A stretch of DNA of 7,441 nt from assembly GCF_018854495.1 (NCBI RefSeq), contig NZ_JABBDR010000221.1:1-7441 (forward strand), read 5' to 3'. The translations under genes were made by a program, and so were the position numbers. The notes under the pieces were generated by a model that had not been told where the DNA came from, did no database searches, and saw nothing but the letters and a program-made list of their open reading frames with translations. The stretch comes from Acidithiobacillus ferruginosus. Lineage in GTDB: Bacteria > Pseudomonadota > Gammaproteobacteria > Acidithiobacillales > Acidithiobacillaceae. The stretch's first letter is position 1, and the number at the start of each line of letters is the position of its first letter. Shown here piece after piece: positions 1-6,820 of this stretch.

Positions 1-18
1 GGATCGCTGCCTGGCCCC

Positions 19-966
19 ATGCTGATCGAAACCGCCATTGCCCAATTCATCGAAACGCTCCGGCAGGGCGGGAGGGCCAGTCCGGCCACGATCAGCGCCT
101 ATGGCCGCGACCTGTATGCCTGGGCGCGGTTTTCGCTGCATCGCGGGCAGACGGAGATCGCGCAGATCGATCGCGGCAGCCTGCGTGCCTACCTCCTGGC
201 GGAGCGCAGCCGCGGGGTGTCCATTCGCAGCCTGCGTCGACATTTCGCGGCGTTGCGCGCCCTCTATCGCCATCTGCAGCGGGATGCGCCCGAACTGCGC
301 AACCCGGCGTCGGGGCTCGCCATGCCCAGGGCGGAGCAGCGCCTGCCCGACTGGCTGACGGTGGATCAGGCCCGCCTGCTGATGCAACCTGCCGCCATAT
401 CCGACGCCGAAGCGGCGCCGCAGGATTTCACCAGGCTGCGGGATCAACTGATCCTGGAGCTGCTGTACTCCAGCGCCCTGCGCGTCAGCGAACTGGCGGG
501 ACTGAATCTGGGCGATCTGGACCGCCACGCGGGCACGGTACGGGTGCTGGGCAAGGGGCGCAAGGAACGTATCGTGCCGGTGGGACAGCCCGCCTGGGCA
601 GCGCTCCGCGACTACCTTGCGACGCGACCGGCCGTGGCCGCCAGCGGCGAGATGGCCCTCTTCGTCAACCGGCGCGGCCAGCGGCTCACGGTGCGCAGCA
701 TTCAGGTGCGGGTCAAAAATCTCGGCGGTGCGCGGCTCGGGCAGTCGCTGCATCCCCATACCCTGCGCCACAGCGCCGCCAGCCATCTGCTGCAGTCGTC
801 CGGCGACTTGCGCGCGGTGCAGGAATATTTAGGCCATGCGGGTATTGGCACGACCGCCATCTACACCCATATGGATTATCAGCAACTGGCGCGGGTCTAC
901 GACCAGGCGCACCCGCGGTCGCGACGTGGTGACCAGGACATGAAGCACTTTGAGGGAAAAGCATGA
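19..966 (+). CDS. xerC: Site-specific tyrosine recombinase XerC
   Basis: XerC acts in the cytoplasm with XerD at the dif site to turn chromosome dimers back into monomers before division. The 315-residue product has the usual two parts: an N-terminal SAM-like DNA-binding domain (about residues 5-90) and a C-terminal catalytic domain (about 110-300). The catalytic set is complete: R155 in the ALRVSEL motif, K179 in GKGRKER, H247 and R250 in HPHTLRH, H273 in LGH, and the nucleophile Y282 in IYTH. The segment [14 protein letters not shown] and the ending AHPRSRRG are typical of XerC rather than XerD or phage integrases. It is slightly longer than E. coli XerC (298 residues) because of a short C-terminal tail. 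No clear ribosome binding site is visible in the 18 bases before the ATG, so a start upstream of the window cannot be excluded. Its stop overlaps the hslV start by 4 bp, which implies cotranscription and coupled translation. Confidence 0.95.
   Translation: MLIETAIAQFIETLRQGGRASPATISAYGRDLYAWARFSLHRGQTEIAQIDRGSLRAYLLAERSRGVSIRSLRRHFAALRALYRHLQRDAPELRNPASGLAMPRAEQRLPDWLTVDQARLLMQPAAISDAEAAPQDFTRLRDQLILELLYSSALRVSELAGLNLGDLDRHAGTVRVLGKGRKERIVPVGQPAWAALRDYLATRPAVAASGEMALFVNRRGQRLTVRSIQVRVKNLGGARLGQSLHPHTLRHSAASHLLQSSGDLRAVQEYLGHAGIGTTAIYTHMDYQQLARVYDQAHPRSRRGDQDMKHFEGKA
952..956 (+). promoter_or_regulatory. Ribosome binding site of hslV
   Basis: GAGGG lies inside the last codons of xerC, 6 nt before the ATG at 963. 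It supports that start over the second in-frame ATG at 981, which has no comparable purine-rich site. Confidence 0.6.
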
Positions 967-1502
967 CGGATTCGCAACAAATGCACGGCACCACCATCCT
1001 CTGTGTGCGGCGGGGCGCCAACGTGGTCATGGCCGGAGATGGCCAGGTGACCTTCGGCAATACGGTCATGAAGGGCAATGCTCGCAAGGTGCGCCGCATA
1101 GATCCCGGTGTACTGACCGGTTTCGCTGGCGCCACAGCCGACGCCTTTACCCTGCTGGAGCGTTTCGAGGCCAAACTCAAGGCCCACCCCGGCCAGTTGG
1201 CCAAGGCCGCCGTGGAACTCGCCAAGGAGTGGCGCACCGACCGGGTACTGCGCCGTCTGGAGGCCATGCTCGCCGTCGCGGACGACAAACAAAGTCTGAT
1301 CATCAGCGGGCAGGGCGATGTACTGGATCCCGAATACGGCATCATCGCCATCGGTTCCGGGGGGCCCTACGCCCTGGCGGCGGCGCGCGCGCTGCTGGAA
1401 AACAGCGATCTGCCCGCCCGTGAAGTCGCCGAACGCGCACTCGGCATCGCTGGCGATATCTGCATCTATACCAACCACCAACATACGATCGAAGAGCTAT
1501 GA
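963..1502 (+). CDS. hslV: HslV (ClpQ), proteolytic subunit of the HslUV protease
   Basis: HslV is a threonine peptidase related to proteasome beta subunits. In the family it forms a double hexamer ring that degrades unfolded or tagged proteins fed in by the HslU ATPase. The 179-residue product keeps the core of the family: the TTILCVRRG start of the mature chain, [10 protein letters not shown] (residues 24-33), [11 protein letters not shown] (35-45), the GSGGPYA loop (131-137) and the ending [11 protein letters not shown]. By alignment with E. coli HslV the nucleophile is T10, with D26 and K42 as supporting active-site residues. The enzyme must therefore remove a 9-residue propeptide (MTDSQQMHG), whereas E. 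coli HslV loses only Met. A start at M7 would leave a 3-residue propeptide. The start codon overlaps the xerC stop (ATGA) and the stop overlaps the hslU start (ATGA). Heat-shock control is expected from the family, but I see no convincing sigma-32 promoter just upstream. Confidence 0.97.
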   Translation: MTDSQQMHGTTILCVRRGANVVMAGDGQVTFGNTVMKGNARKVRRIDPGVLTGFAGATADAFTLLERFEAKLKAHPGQLAKAAVELAKEWRTDRVLRRLEAMLAVADDKQSLIISGQGDVLDPEYGIIAIGSGGPYALAAARALLENSDLPAREVAERALGIAGDICIYTNHQHTIEEL

Positions 1503-2827
1503 GCATGTCTGAAATGACCCCCCGCGAGATCGTCCAGGAGCTGGACAAGTACATCATCGGCCAGTCCGAGGCCAAGCGCGCGGTAGCCATCGCCCTGCGC
1601 AACCGCTGGCGGCGCGGACAGGTGCCGCCGCCGCTGCATCAGGAAATCACCCCCAAAAATATCCTCATGATCGGGCCGACGGGAGTGGGCAAGACGGAAA
1701 TCGCCCGGCGTCTGGCGCAACTCGCCAATGCCCCCTTCATCAAGGTAGAAGCCACCAAATTCACCGAGGTGGGCTATGTGGGCAAGGATGTGGAATCCAT
1801 CATCCGCGATCTGACCGAAACCGCCGTCGACATGATCCGTAGCGAGCGGCAGGTCGCGCTGCGCCAGCGCGCCGAGGAATTGGCCGAGGAGCGGATTCTC
1901 GACATCCTCATTCCCGGTCCGCGCGACAGCAGCGTACCGCGCAGCGACGAGGGCACTCGCCAGAAGTTCCGCAAAATGCTGCGCGAAGGCAAGCTGGATG
2001 CGCAGGAAATCGAGATCGAGGTGAGCGCCCCCAAGGGCGGGGTGGAGATCATGGCCCCGGCGGGTATGGAGGAGATGACCAACCAGCTCCGCGAGATGTT
2101 CTCCAACATGGCGCCAGGGAAGACCAGCACACGACGGGTCACCGTCAGCGAAGCGCAGCGTCTGTTGACGGACGATGAGGCCGCCAAGCTGGTCAATGAA
2201 GAGGAAGTTCGCGCCCTGGCGCTGGAACGGGTACAGTCCGGCGGCATCGTCTTCATCGACGAAATCGACAAGGTGGCGGTGCGCTCTGGCACTCAGCAGG
2301 GCTCGGATGTCTCCCGGGAAGGAGTACAACGCGATCTTCTGCCGCTGGTGGAGGGCTCCAATGTGAGTACCCGTTACGGCGTGGTGAAGACCGACCATAT
2401 CCTCTTCATCGCCTCCGGCGCCTTCCACCTCAGCAAGCCCTCCGATCTGATCCCGGAACTGCAGGGTCGCCTGCCTATCCGCGTGGAGCTGGAGGCCCTG
2501 AGTGCGGCGGATCTGGTGCGGATACTGCAGGAGCCGGAGAATGCGCTGGTCCGGCAATACAGTGCGTTGCTGGCCAGCGACGGGCTGGCTTTACACTTTA
2601 CCCAGGATGGCGTGCAGCGTATCGCCGAAATTGCCCAGCAGGTGAATGAACGGGTGGAGAACATCGGCGCCCGGCGCCTGCATACGGTCATGGAGCGGCT
2701 GCTGGAAGAGGTGGCTTTTGTCGCACCGGACGGCAGCACTACGGCCCTGGAGGTCGACGCCGCCTATGTGGACAGCCGTCTGAAAGATCTGGCGCAGGAC
2801 GAGGATTTGTCCCGTTATATTTTGTAA
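1499..2827 (+). CDS. hslU: HslU (ClpY), ATPase subunit of the HslUV protease
   Basis: HslU is the AAA+ unfoldase that recognises substrates, unfolds them with ATP and threads them into HslV. In the 442-residue product I see the N-terminal [17 protein letters not shown] segment, Walker A GPTGVGKT (59-66), the pore loop GYVG (92-95), the intermediate (I) domain at about 110-235, Walker B IVFIDEID (250-257), the [15 protein letters not shown] block (272-286), the sensor-2 GARR (390-393) and the C-terminal tail DLSRYIL, which in the family docks into HslV. The length matches E. coli HslU (443). The ATG at 1499 overlaps the hslV stop. A second in-frame ATG at 1505 gives [10 protein letters not shown], exactly the E. 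coli start, and sits about 8 nt after a weak GAAGAG site at 1491-1496. Either may be used, with a difference of two residues. A perfect inverted repeat covers the last codons and the stop. Confidence 0.97.
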   Translation: MSMSEMTPREIVQELDKYIIGQSEAKRAVAIALRNRWRRGQVPPPLHQEITPKNILMIGPTGVGKTEIARRLAQLANAPFIKVEATKFTEVGYVGKDVESIIRDLTETAVDMIRSERQVALRQRAEELAEERILDILIPGPRDSSVPRSDEGTRQKFRKMLREGKLDAQEIEIEVSAPKGGVEIMAPAGMEEMTNQLREMFSNMAPGKTSTRRVTVSEAQRLLTDDEAAKLVNEEEVRALALERVQSGGIVFIDEIDKVAVRSGTQQGSDVSREGVQRDLLPLVEGSNVSTRYGVVKTDHILFIASGAFHLSKPSDLIPELQGRLPIRVELEALSAADLVRILQEPENALVRQYSALLASDGLALHFTQDGVQRIAEIAQQVNERVENIGARRLHTVMERLLEEVAFVAPDGSTTALEVDAAYVDSRLKDLAQDEDLSRYIL

Positions 2828-2831
2828 CGGG
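2811..2831. terminator. Stem-loop between convergent operons, possible bidirectional terminator
   Basis: CCCGTTA (2811-2817) and TAACGGG (2825-2831) form a perfect 7-bp inverted repeat with a 7-nt loop, extendable by one G-U pair. The 3' arm contains the hslU stop codon. It lies between the convergent ends of hslU and the DsrE-like gene and could serve both strands. No run of T follows it in either direction, so it is not a textbook Rho-independent terminator and may instead protect the 3' ends of the mRNAs. An 8-bp palindrome CTGTACAG follows at 2837-2844. Confidence 0.4.
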
Positions 2832-2849
2832 GGTAACTGTACAGCGGGG

Positions 2850-3182
2850 TCAGGGCTTGATGTAGAGGGCGCCAGCCTCCTGGGCATCCGCAATGGCGAT
2901 GATGCCGGCGGCGACCAGTTGGCTGCCCGCAGGTCGGTCGTCAGGGTTCAACCCCATGTTACGCAGGCTGTTTTCACAAAAATCGACCTGCACCCCGGCA
3001 CTGATGCGCTCTTCGATCTCGCGCCGCCAGTGCCCCTTTGCCCAGAGGGATACGGGTGCCTGACCATTCGCGATGACCCGCAGGCTTTGCGCCGGAGCCG
3101 CTGTCTGGGCATTACGCAGATTGGCCAGCAGATTAGGCCAGCGCCCGGCATCGTCAACGTGAAAAAGCAGTACGGCGCTCAA
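2850..3182 (-). CDS. DsrE-family protein (sulfur-relay type), TTG start
   Basis: This 110-residue protein fits the small, single-domain DsrE-like group (COG1416 type). It begins with a beta strand (AVLLFHVDD), has a central segment GVQVDFCENSLRNMGL with the only cysteine, C69, where relatives often carry one, and ends AGIIAIADAQEAGALYIKP, typical of the group. In better-known DsrE/TusD proteins such a cysteine carries sulfur as a persulfide, but no reaction has been assigned to this subgroup, so the exact function is unknown. No signal peptide or membrane segment is seen. The start is a TTG whose last two bases belong to the TGA stop of rpoH (TTGA). The upstream GGCGGT is a weak ribosome site only 3 nt away, so translation probably depends on ribosomes finishing rpoH. 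No other usable start is evident. No rhodanese, tusA or hdr genes lie next to it. The family call is made by eye. Confidence 0.8.
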   Translation of the reverse strand: MSAVLLFHVDDAGRWPNLLANLRNAQTAAPAQSLRVIANGQAPVSLWAKGHWRREIEERISAGVQVDFCENSLRNMGLNPDDRPAGSQLVAAGIIAIADAQEAGALYIKP

Positions 3183-4039
3183 GCTACCGCCGCCGTCGTT
3201 AGCATTTGTTGACGCAACTTGCCCATACTGCTTTTTTCCAGTTGCCGCACCCGTTCTGCCGAAACGCCCAATTCATCGCCCAACACCTGCAAGGTCTTGG
3301 GGTCGTCGCTCAGCCAGCGGTTTTCAATGATGTAGCGATCCCTCTGGGGCAGGGCCGACAACGCCGTATGCAAGGCCTTGTGCTGCTGCTGATCCCAGTC
3401 CCGCTCCACCAGTTGCTCGATGGGCGACCCGGTGGGATCCGCCAGATCCAGGACACGTCCGCCCTCCCGTTCCTCATCCGGTTCGAGGTTGAGCGAGTAG
3501 TCGAAACCGGACATCCGCCCTTCCATCTCCAGCACCTGGGCCTGGGTAACGCCCAGATCGTCTGCCATGGCGGCGCTCTCCTCACCGCTCATCCAGCCGG
3601 TATGGCTGCGGCTGGAACGGAGGTTGAAGAACAGTTTGCGTTGCGCCTTGGTGGTGGCCACCTTGACAATACGCCAGTTGCGCAGGATGAATTCGTGAAT
3701 CTCCGCCTTGACCCAATGCACTGCAAAGGAGACCAGACGTACGCCATGATCCGGGTCGTAGCGCTTCACCGCCTTCATCAGGCCGATATTGCCTTCCTGA
3801 ATCAAGTCGGCTTCCTGCAATCCATATCCCCGATAACCCCGCGCCACCCGTACCACAAAGCGCAGGTGGCTGAGCACCAGATCCTTGGCCGCATCCACGT
3901 CGCCGTGATCGCGCAGGCGCCGGGCCAGGTCACGTTCTTCTTCCGGCCGCAGCAGCGGTTGGGCGTTCACAAAACGCAGGTACCCCGCCAGCCCGTCGGG
4001 GCTGATCAAATCTCTACTGGCTATCGCAAGTTCTTTCAT
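3179..4039 (-). CDS. rpoH: Heat-shock sigma factor RpoH (sigma-32)
   Basis: RpoH directs RNA polymerase to promoters of chaperone and protease genes. From the ATG at 4039 the product has 286 residues, against 284 in E. coli. Visible parts are sigma region 1.2 (about 15-45), region 2 with SHLRFVVRVARGYRGYGL and DLIQEGNIGLMKAVKRYDP (57-96), the region 2.4 segment VRLVSFAVHWVKAEIHEFILRNWR (100-123), the RpoH box QRKLFFNLR (133-141) that marks heat-shock sigma factors, and the region 4.2 helix-turn-helix LGVSAERVRQLEKSSMGKLR (257-276). The frame stays open upstream to 4123, but those 28 residues resemble nothing in RpoH, while GAGGA at 4049-4045 sits 5 nt before the ATG at 4039. I therefore chose that start, with 4051 as the alternative. 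The gene follows ftsX after 114 bp, as in many gammaproteobacteria, and its stop overlaps the start of the DsrE-like gene. Confidence 0.97.
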   Translation of the reverse strand: MKELAIASRDLISPDGLAGYLRFVNAQPLLRPEEERDLARRLRDHGDVDAAKDLVLSHLRFVVRVARGYRGYGLQEADLIQEGNIGLMKAVKRYDPDHGVRLVSFAVHWVKAEIHEFILRNWRIVKVATTKAQRKLFFNLRSSRSHTGWMSGEESAAMADDLGVTQAQVLEMEGRMSGFDYSLNLEPDEEREGGRVLDLADPTGSPIEQLVERDWDQQQHKALHTALSALPQRDRYIIENRWLSDDPKTLQVLGDELGVSAERVRQLEKSSMGKLRQQMLTTAAVA

Positions 4040-4044
4040 GGCAA

Positions 4045-4049
4045 TCCTC
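4045..4049 (-). promoter_or_regulatory. Ribosome binding site that sets the rpoH start
   Basis: GAGGA on the - strand, 5 nt before the ATG at 4039. It is the best site among the candidate starts (4123, 4051, 4039) and agrees with the N-terminus expected for RpoH. Confidence 0.6.
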
Positions 4050-4076
4050 ATGCACCGTCCCGCGTACTTGGACTCT

Positions 4077-4094
4077 GAACGCGGCCGCACGTTC
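4077..4094 (-). other. Small hairpin in the rpoH leader
   Basis: On the - strand GAACGTG and CGCGTTC pair over 7 bp (one G-U) around a CGGC tetraloop, 27 nt before the rpoH ribosome site. No T-run follows, so it is unlikely to be a terminator. It may be part of a regulatory or stabilising leader fold, or chance in GC-rich DNA; the core is an 8-bp GCGGCCGC palindrome. Confidence 0.3.
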
Positions 4095-4153
4095 CGTCTG
4101 GTGGATTCTGATTCACGACACATCGCCCGGCATATGGAACCACCGGCCCGCCC

Positions 4154-5059
4154 TCAGGAAAAAGTATGGTCGAGGTGCCGCCCGACTGCAAGGCGGGATC
4201 CCAGCCAGCCGAGAAGCGCACTGGCAGCGATGAGAACAAGGCCCTGTCCGGAACTCAGACCCAGCAAATGAAAGTGGGTCCCGTAGAGTTCCGCCAGCCG
4301 TTCCACAGGCCCCTGCAAGACCGATACCGTGACGGCGACAATCATCCAGGCCAGCACCCCGGCCACTGCTCCCTGAAACAGGCCCTGGTAAAGGAAAGGG
4401 CGGCGGATGAAGGCGCGAGTGGCGCCCACCAGACTCGCCACATCGATTTCGTCACGCCGCTGGGCGATGTGCAGGCGAATGGTGTTACCCATGACCAGAA
4501 TCACGCCCACCGCGAGTAATCCGGCGAGAATCCAGACCGCGCGCTGACCCAGCGCAAGTATCGCCTGCAGACGGGCCACCCAGCCCAGGTCTGACTGTGC
4601 GCTGGCGACCCCCGGCTGCCGGCCCCAATAGGCCACCAATGTCTGCAGCGCCGACGGACTCTGGGCCAAAGGGTTTAGTTCAACCACGAAAGAGGCTGGC
4701 AGGGGATTTTCGCCCAGGGTCTGGATGGCCGCCGTCATGCCGGCGGTGTGCTCGAACTCCGTCAAGGCGGCGGCTTTGCCCACATAACGCACGCTCACCA
4801 CCCCGGTGCCACGTTCGAGGAGGGTCTGGAGGTGCTGAATCTCGGTGGCGGGAGCTTCCTGGTGCAGAAAGAGAGAGATCTGCGCCTGATCCTGCCAATG
4901 TCCCAGCAATTGCTGGAGATTGTTGAGGGTCGCGAAAAGACCCACCGGAAGGGCCAGAACGATGGCCAGCGCGAACACGGTCATGAAGGTGGCCACAGGC
5001 TGTCTGATCAGCGTGTTCAGCGCATTTTTTGCGGCTTCCAGGCGAATATGAAGATTCAA
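4154..5059 (-). CDS. ftsX: Cell division protein FtsX, TTG start
   Basis: FtsX is the inner-membrane partner of FtsE. The complex belongs to the divisome and, in studied bacteria, activates cell-wall hydrolases through periplasmic partners such as EnvC. The 301-residue product has a cytoplasmic N-terminal helix (1-20), a first membrane segment at about 22-46, a periplasmic domain at about 48-170 with the typical GENPLPASFVVEL (116-128), then membrane segments near 174-196, 222-248 and 272-293. The loop NTIRLHIAQRRDEIDVASLVGA (192-213) and RRPFLYQGLFQG (219-230) are family hallmarks. It lacks the long N-terminal extension of E. coli FtsX (352 residues). The start is TTG, overlapping the ftsE stop as TTGA. 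A strong GGGGAGGG site 6 nt upstream supports it. Confidence 0.95.
   Translation of the reverse strand: MNLHIRLEAAKNALNTLIRQPVATFMTVFALAIVLALPVGLFATLNNLQQLLGHWQDQAQISLFLHQEAPATEIQHLQTLLERGTGVVSVRYVGKAAALTEFEHTAGMTAAIQTLGENPLPASFVVELNPLAQSPSALQTLVAYWGRQPGVASAQSDLGWVARLQAILALGQRAVWILAGLLAVGVILVMGNTIRLHIAQRRDEIDVASLVGATRAFIRRPFLYQGLFQGAVAGVLAWMIVAVTVSVLQGPVERLAELYGTHFHLLGLSSGQGLVLIAASALLGWLGSRLAVGRHLDHTFS
4163..4191 (-). promoter_or_regulatory. Candidate rpoH promoter inside the 3' end of ftsX
   Basis: On the - strand TTGCAG (4191-4186) and CATACT (4168-4163) are 17 bp apart, a moderate match to a sigma-70 promoter (3/6 and 4/6). The same stretch can be read as CTTGCAG, then 14 bp, then GACCATAC, a partial match to the sigma-32 consensus CTTGAAA / CCCCATnT. 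It would start transcription at about the ftsX stop and give rpoH a leader of roughly 115 nt. E. coli rpoH also has its own promoters downstream of ftsX. This is a reading by eye. Confidence 0.35.
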
Positions 5060-5727
5060 GCGTTGCCCTCCCCAGGCGTGTGCAGATGGCCCTTTTCCAG
5101 GTGAAATACCGGCAGGCCGAGGCGGTTGACTTGCGATTGGTCATGGGTGGCCACCAGCACCGTCGTTCCGTGGTGATGGAAGTCGCGGAAGAGGTCAAGG
5201 ATCTCCGTGCTCAGAGATTGGTCCAGGTTTCCCGTCGGTTCGTCGGCCAGCAGAATTTCCGGGGTATGGACGATGGCGCGGGCGATACCCACCCGCTGCT
5301 GCTCACCCCCGGACAGGATCGCGGGAAAATCCTGTGCGCGATTCCCCAACCCCACCTTCTCCAGCGCTGCCCGCACCCGGCTTTGTACTTGCCGACCACT
5401 AAGGCCGCCCACCTGCAGGGTCAACGCCACATTGCTGAACACATCGCGATCCATCAGCAGCTTATGGTCCTGAAAGACCACGCCGATCCGCCGCCGGTAG
5501 GCGGGAATATGGCGGCGCCGGAGGGTGGAGACGTCGATACCGTTGACCATCAGCGTCCCGTGGCTGACATCCTCCAGGCGCAAAAGCAACTTGAGGAGTG
5601 TACTTTTGCCAGCGCCGGAAGGTCCGGTCAGCAGGGCCATCTCGCCTTTACGCAAACGCAGATTCACCTCGCGGAGGACATGATGTCGTCCGGGGTAATG
5701 CTTGGTGACGTTGATGAACTCGATCAT
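5056..5727 (-). CDS. ftsE: Cell division ATP-binding protein FtsE
   Basis: FtsE is the ABC-type ATPase that pairs with FtsX at the division site; ATP hydrolysis gates hydrolase activation rather than moving a substrate. The 223-residue product (222 in E. coli) has all the ATPase motifs: Walker A GPSGAGKS (35-42), Q-loop VFQDHKLL (84-91, Q86), signature LSGGEQQ (138-144), Walker B ILLADEP (158-164, D162 and E163), D-loop GNLD (166-169) and the switch histidine H195 in ATHD. The VFQDHKLL and RDVFSNVAL segments are typical of FtsE. The ATG overlaps the ftsY stop (ATGA) and a GGAG site lies 8 nt upstream. The stop overlaps the TTG of ftsX, so the two subunits are probably made in balance by coupled translation. 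Confidence 0.97.
   Translation of the reverse strand: MIEFINVTKHYPGRHHVLREVNLRLRKGEMALLTGPSGAGKSTLLKLLLRLEDVSHGTLMVNGIDVSTLRRRHIPAYRRRIGVVFQDHKLLMDRDVFSNVALTLQVGGLSGRQVQSRVRAALEKVGLGNRAQDFPAILSGGEQQRVGIARAIVHTPEILLADEPTGNLDQSLSTEILDLFRDFHHHGTTVLVATHDQSQVNRLGLPVFHLEKGHLHTPGEGNA
5066..5073 (-). promoter_or_regulatory. Strong ribosome binding site for the TTG start of ftsX
   Basis: GGGGAGGG on the - strand, inside the last codons of ftsE and 6 nt before the TTG at 5059. It is the best ribosome site in the window and offsets the weak start codon. Confidence 0.7.
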
Positions 5728-6755
5728 GGCTTCGACTCCGCAAATAAGGCATCGACAAAAGATTCGGGGTCAAAGGGACGTAAATCTTCGACCTGCTCAC
5801 CGACACCAATGTAGCGAATGGGGATGGGCAGGGCCTTGGCGATGGCCGCCACCACGCCCCCCTTGGCGGTGCCATCCAGCTTGGTGATGCAAATACCCGT
5901 CAGCCCCACCGCCTCATGAAACTGACGCGCCTGATTGAGGGCGTTCTGCCCGGTCCCGGCGTCCAGCACCAGCCAGATCTGCTGCGGCGCCTCCGGGTCC
6001 TGTTTGCCGAGAACCCGTCTGATCTTCTTCAACTCTTCCATGAGATGGCCCTGGGTATGGAGGCGCCCGGCGGTATCGGCGATGAGCAGGTCGCTGCCAC
6101 GCGCGCGGGTCGTGGTCAGCGCATCGAAAATCACGGAGGCGCTGTCAGCGCCCGTACCCTGCGCCACCACCGGCACCTGCGCGCGCCTCCCCCAGCCCTG
6201 CAACTGCTCGACGGCAGCGGCGCGGAAGGTGTCCCCGGCAGCAAGCACCACCGTGAAACCTTCCGCCTTCCAGCGTGCCGCCAGTTTACCGATGGTGGTC
6301 GTTTTGCCTGCGCCGTTGATACCGACCATGAGCAACACCTGAGAATGCCCCTTCTCGGGCGACCAGGGTTGTGCGCGGGGACGCAGAATATCCAGAAGCG
6401 ACTCGCGCAGTGCCGCCTGGAGCGCGGCGGGGTCTGTGAGTTCCTTGCGACGCACCCGTTCCGTGACGCTGTCCATGACTTCCCGGGTTGCGGCGCTACC
6501 GAGATCCGCCTGTAGCAGCAAGGCTTCCAGATCTTCCAGCAGATCCGCATCGATCACCTTTTTACCAAGTACCAGACGCCCTACACCCCCGGCCAGTTGT
6601 TCCCGGCTGCGGGCCAGACCTTGCCGAAGACGGGAGAAAAGTCCCTTGGGGGCATCTTCCGGGATAGTCGCCACAGTAGCGGGGGATATCACCTCTTCGG
6701 CGAAGGTTTCCCCCGCAGGGAGGCTTTTGTTACGCTTGAACCAGTCGAACACCAT
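5724..6755 (-). CDS. ftsY: Signal recognition particle receptor FtsY
   Basis: FtsY is the SRP GTPase at the inner membrane. It docks with the Ffh/4.5S RNA complex and hands ribosomes making membrane proteins to the translocon. The 343-residue product has a short acidic N-terminal A region (about 1-35), a helical N domain (36-125) and the G domain. GTPase motifs are G1 GINGAGKTTT (145-154), the SRP insertion motif DTFRAAA (175-181), G3 DTAGR (227-231), DAGTGQNA (265-272), G4 TKLD (291-294) and GVGE with DLRPF at the end. It is much shorter than E. coli FtsY (497), which has an enlarged A region; short forms are common. In-frame stops lie just upstream of the ATG, so this start is firm within a residue or so. 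The nearest ribosome-site match, GAGGT, is 12 nt upstream, unusually far. It is the first gene of the - strand operon. Confidence 0.97.
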   Translation of the reverse strand: MVFDWFKRNKSLPAGETFAEEVISPATVATIPEDAPKGLFSRLRQGLARSREQLAGGVGRLVLGKKVIDADLLEDLEALLLQADLGSAATREVMDSVTERVRRKELTDPAALQAALRESLLDILRPRAQPWSPEKGHSQVLLMVGINGAGKTTTIGKLAARWKAEGFTVVLAAGDTFRAAAVEQLQGWGRRAQVPVVAQGTGADSASVIFDALTTTRARGSDLLIADTAGRLHTQGHLMEELKKIRRVLGKQDPEAPQQIWLVLDAGTGQNALNQARQFHEAVGLTGICITKLDGTAKGGVVAAIAKALPIPIRYIGVGEQVEDLRPFDPESFVDALFAESKP

Positions 6756-6791
6756 TGGGTTAAGCAGACCTCAGACGCCATGAATCTTTAC

Positions 6792-6820
6792 ATTATCCAC
6801 CGAAGGGCGGAATCGAACAA
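6792..6820 (-). promoter_or_regulatory. Candidate sigma-70 promoter of the ftsY operon
   Basis: On the - strand TTGTTC (6820-6815) and GATAAT (6797-6792) are separated by exactly 17 bp, matching the consensus at 3/6 and 5/6. Transcription would start near 6785, leaving a leader of about 30 nt before the ftsY ATG. Position and direction suit the head of ftsY-ftsE-ftsX-rpoH. Found by eye. Confidence 0.5.

Noticed and set aside
1..25. Possible tail of an upstream gene ending with the TGA at 23-25 and overlapping the xerC start
   Set aside because: Only seven codons are visible, too few to identify. A DUF484 gene often precedes xerC in gammaproteobacteria, but nothing here shows it.
745..830. 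Sigma-32 promoter for hslV inside xerC (CCCCATA near 755, or ACTTGCG near 805)
   Set aside because: No partner box lies at proper spacing, and the bases are explained by the conserved HPHTLRH and GDLR codons of xerC.
19..966. Tyrosine recombinase as a sign of a prophage or integron
   Set aside because: The sequence matches housekeeping XerC, its neighbours are core genes, and no attachment sites or phage genes are seen.
1466..2557. Long open frame (363 codons) on the - strand opposite hslU
   Set aside because: It runs wholly antisense to a highly conserved gene, its product resembles no family I recognise, and such frames are common opposite GC-rich genes.
3206..4078. Long open frame (290 codons) on the + strand opposite rpoH
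   Set aside because: It mirrors the rpoH codons, has no family resemblance and no context; a by-product of codon bias.
4061..4100. Sigma-E promoter before rpoH (GGAAC and TCAGA on the - strand)
   Set aside because: The two boxes are only about 10 bp apart, far shorter than sigma-E promoters need.
4040..4123. N-terminal extension of RpoH by 28 residues to the ATG at 4123
   Set aside because: The extra residues have no RpoH similarity and the ribosome site favours 4039.
5029..5814. Open frame (261 codons) on the + strand opposite ftsE
   Set aside because: Shadow of ftsE with no recognisable motif.
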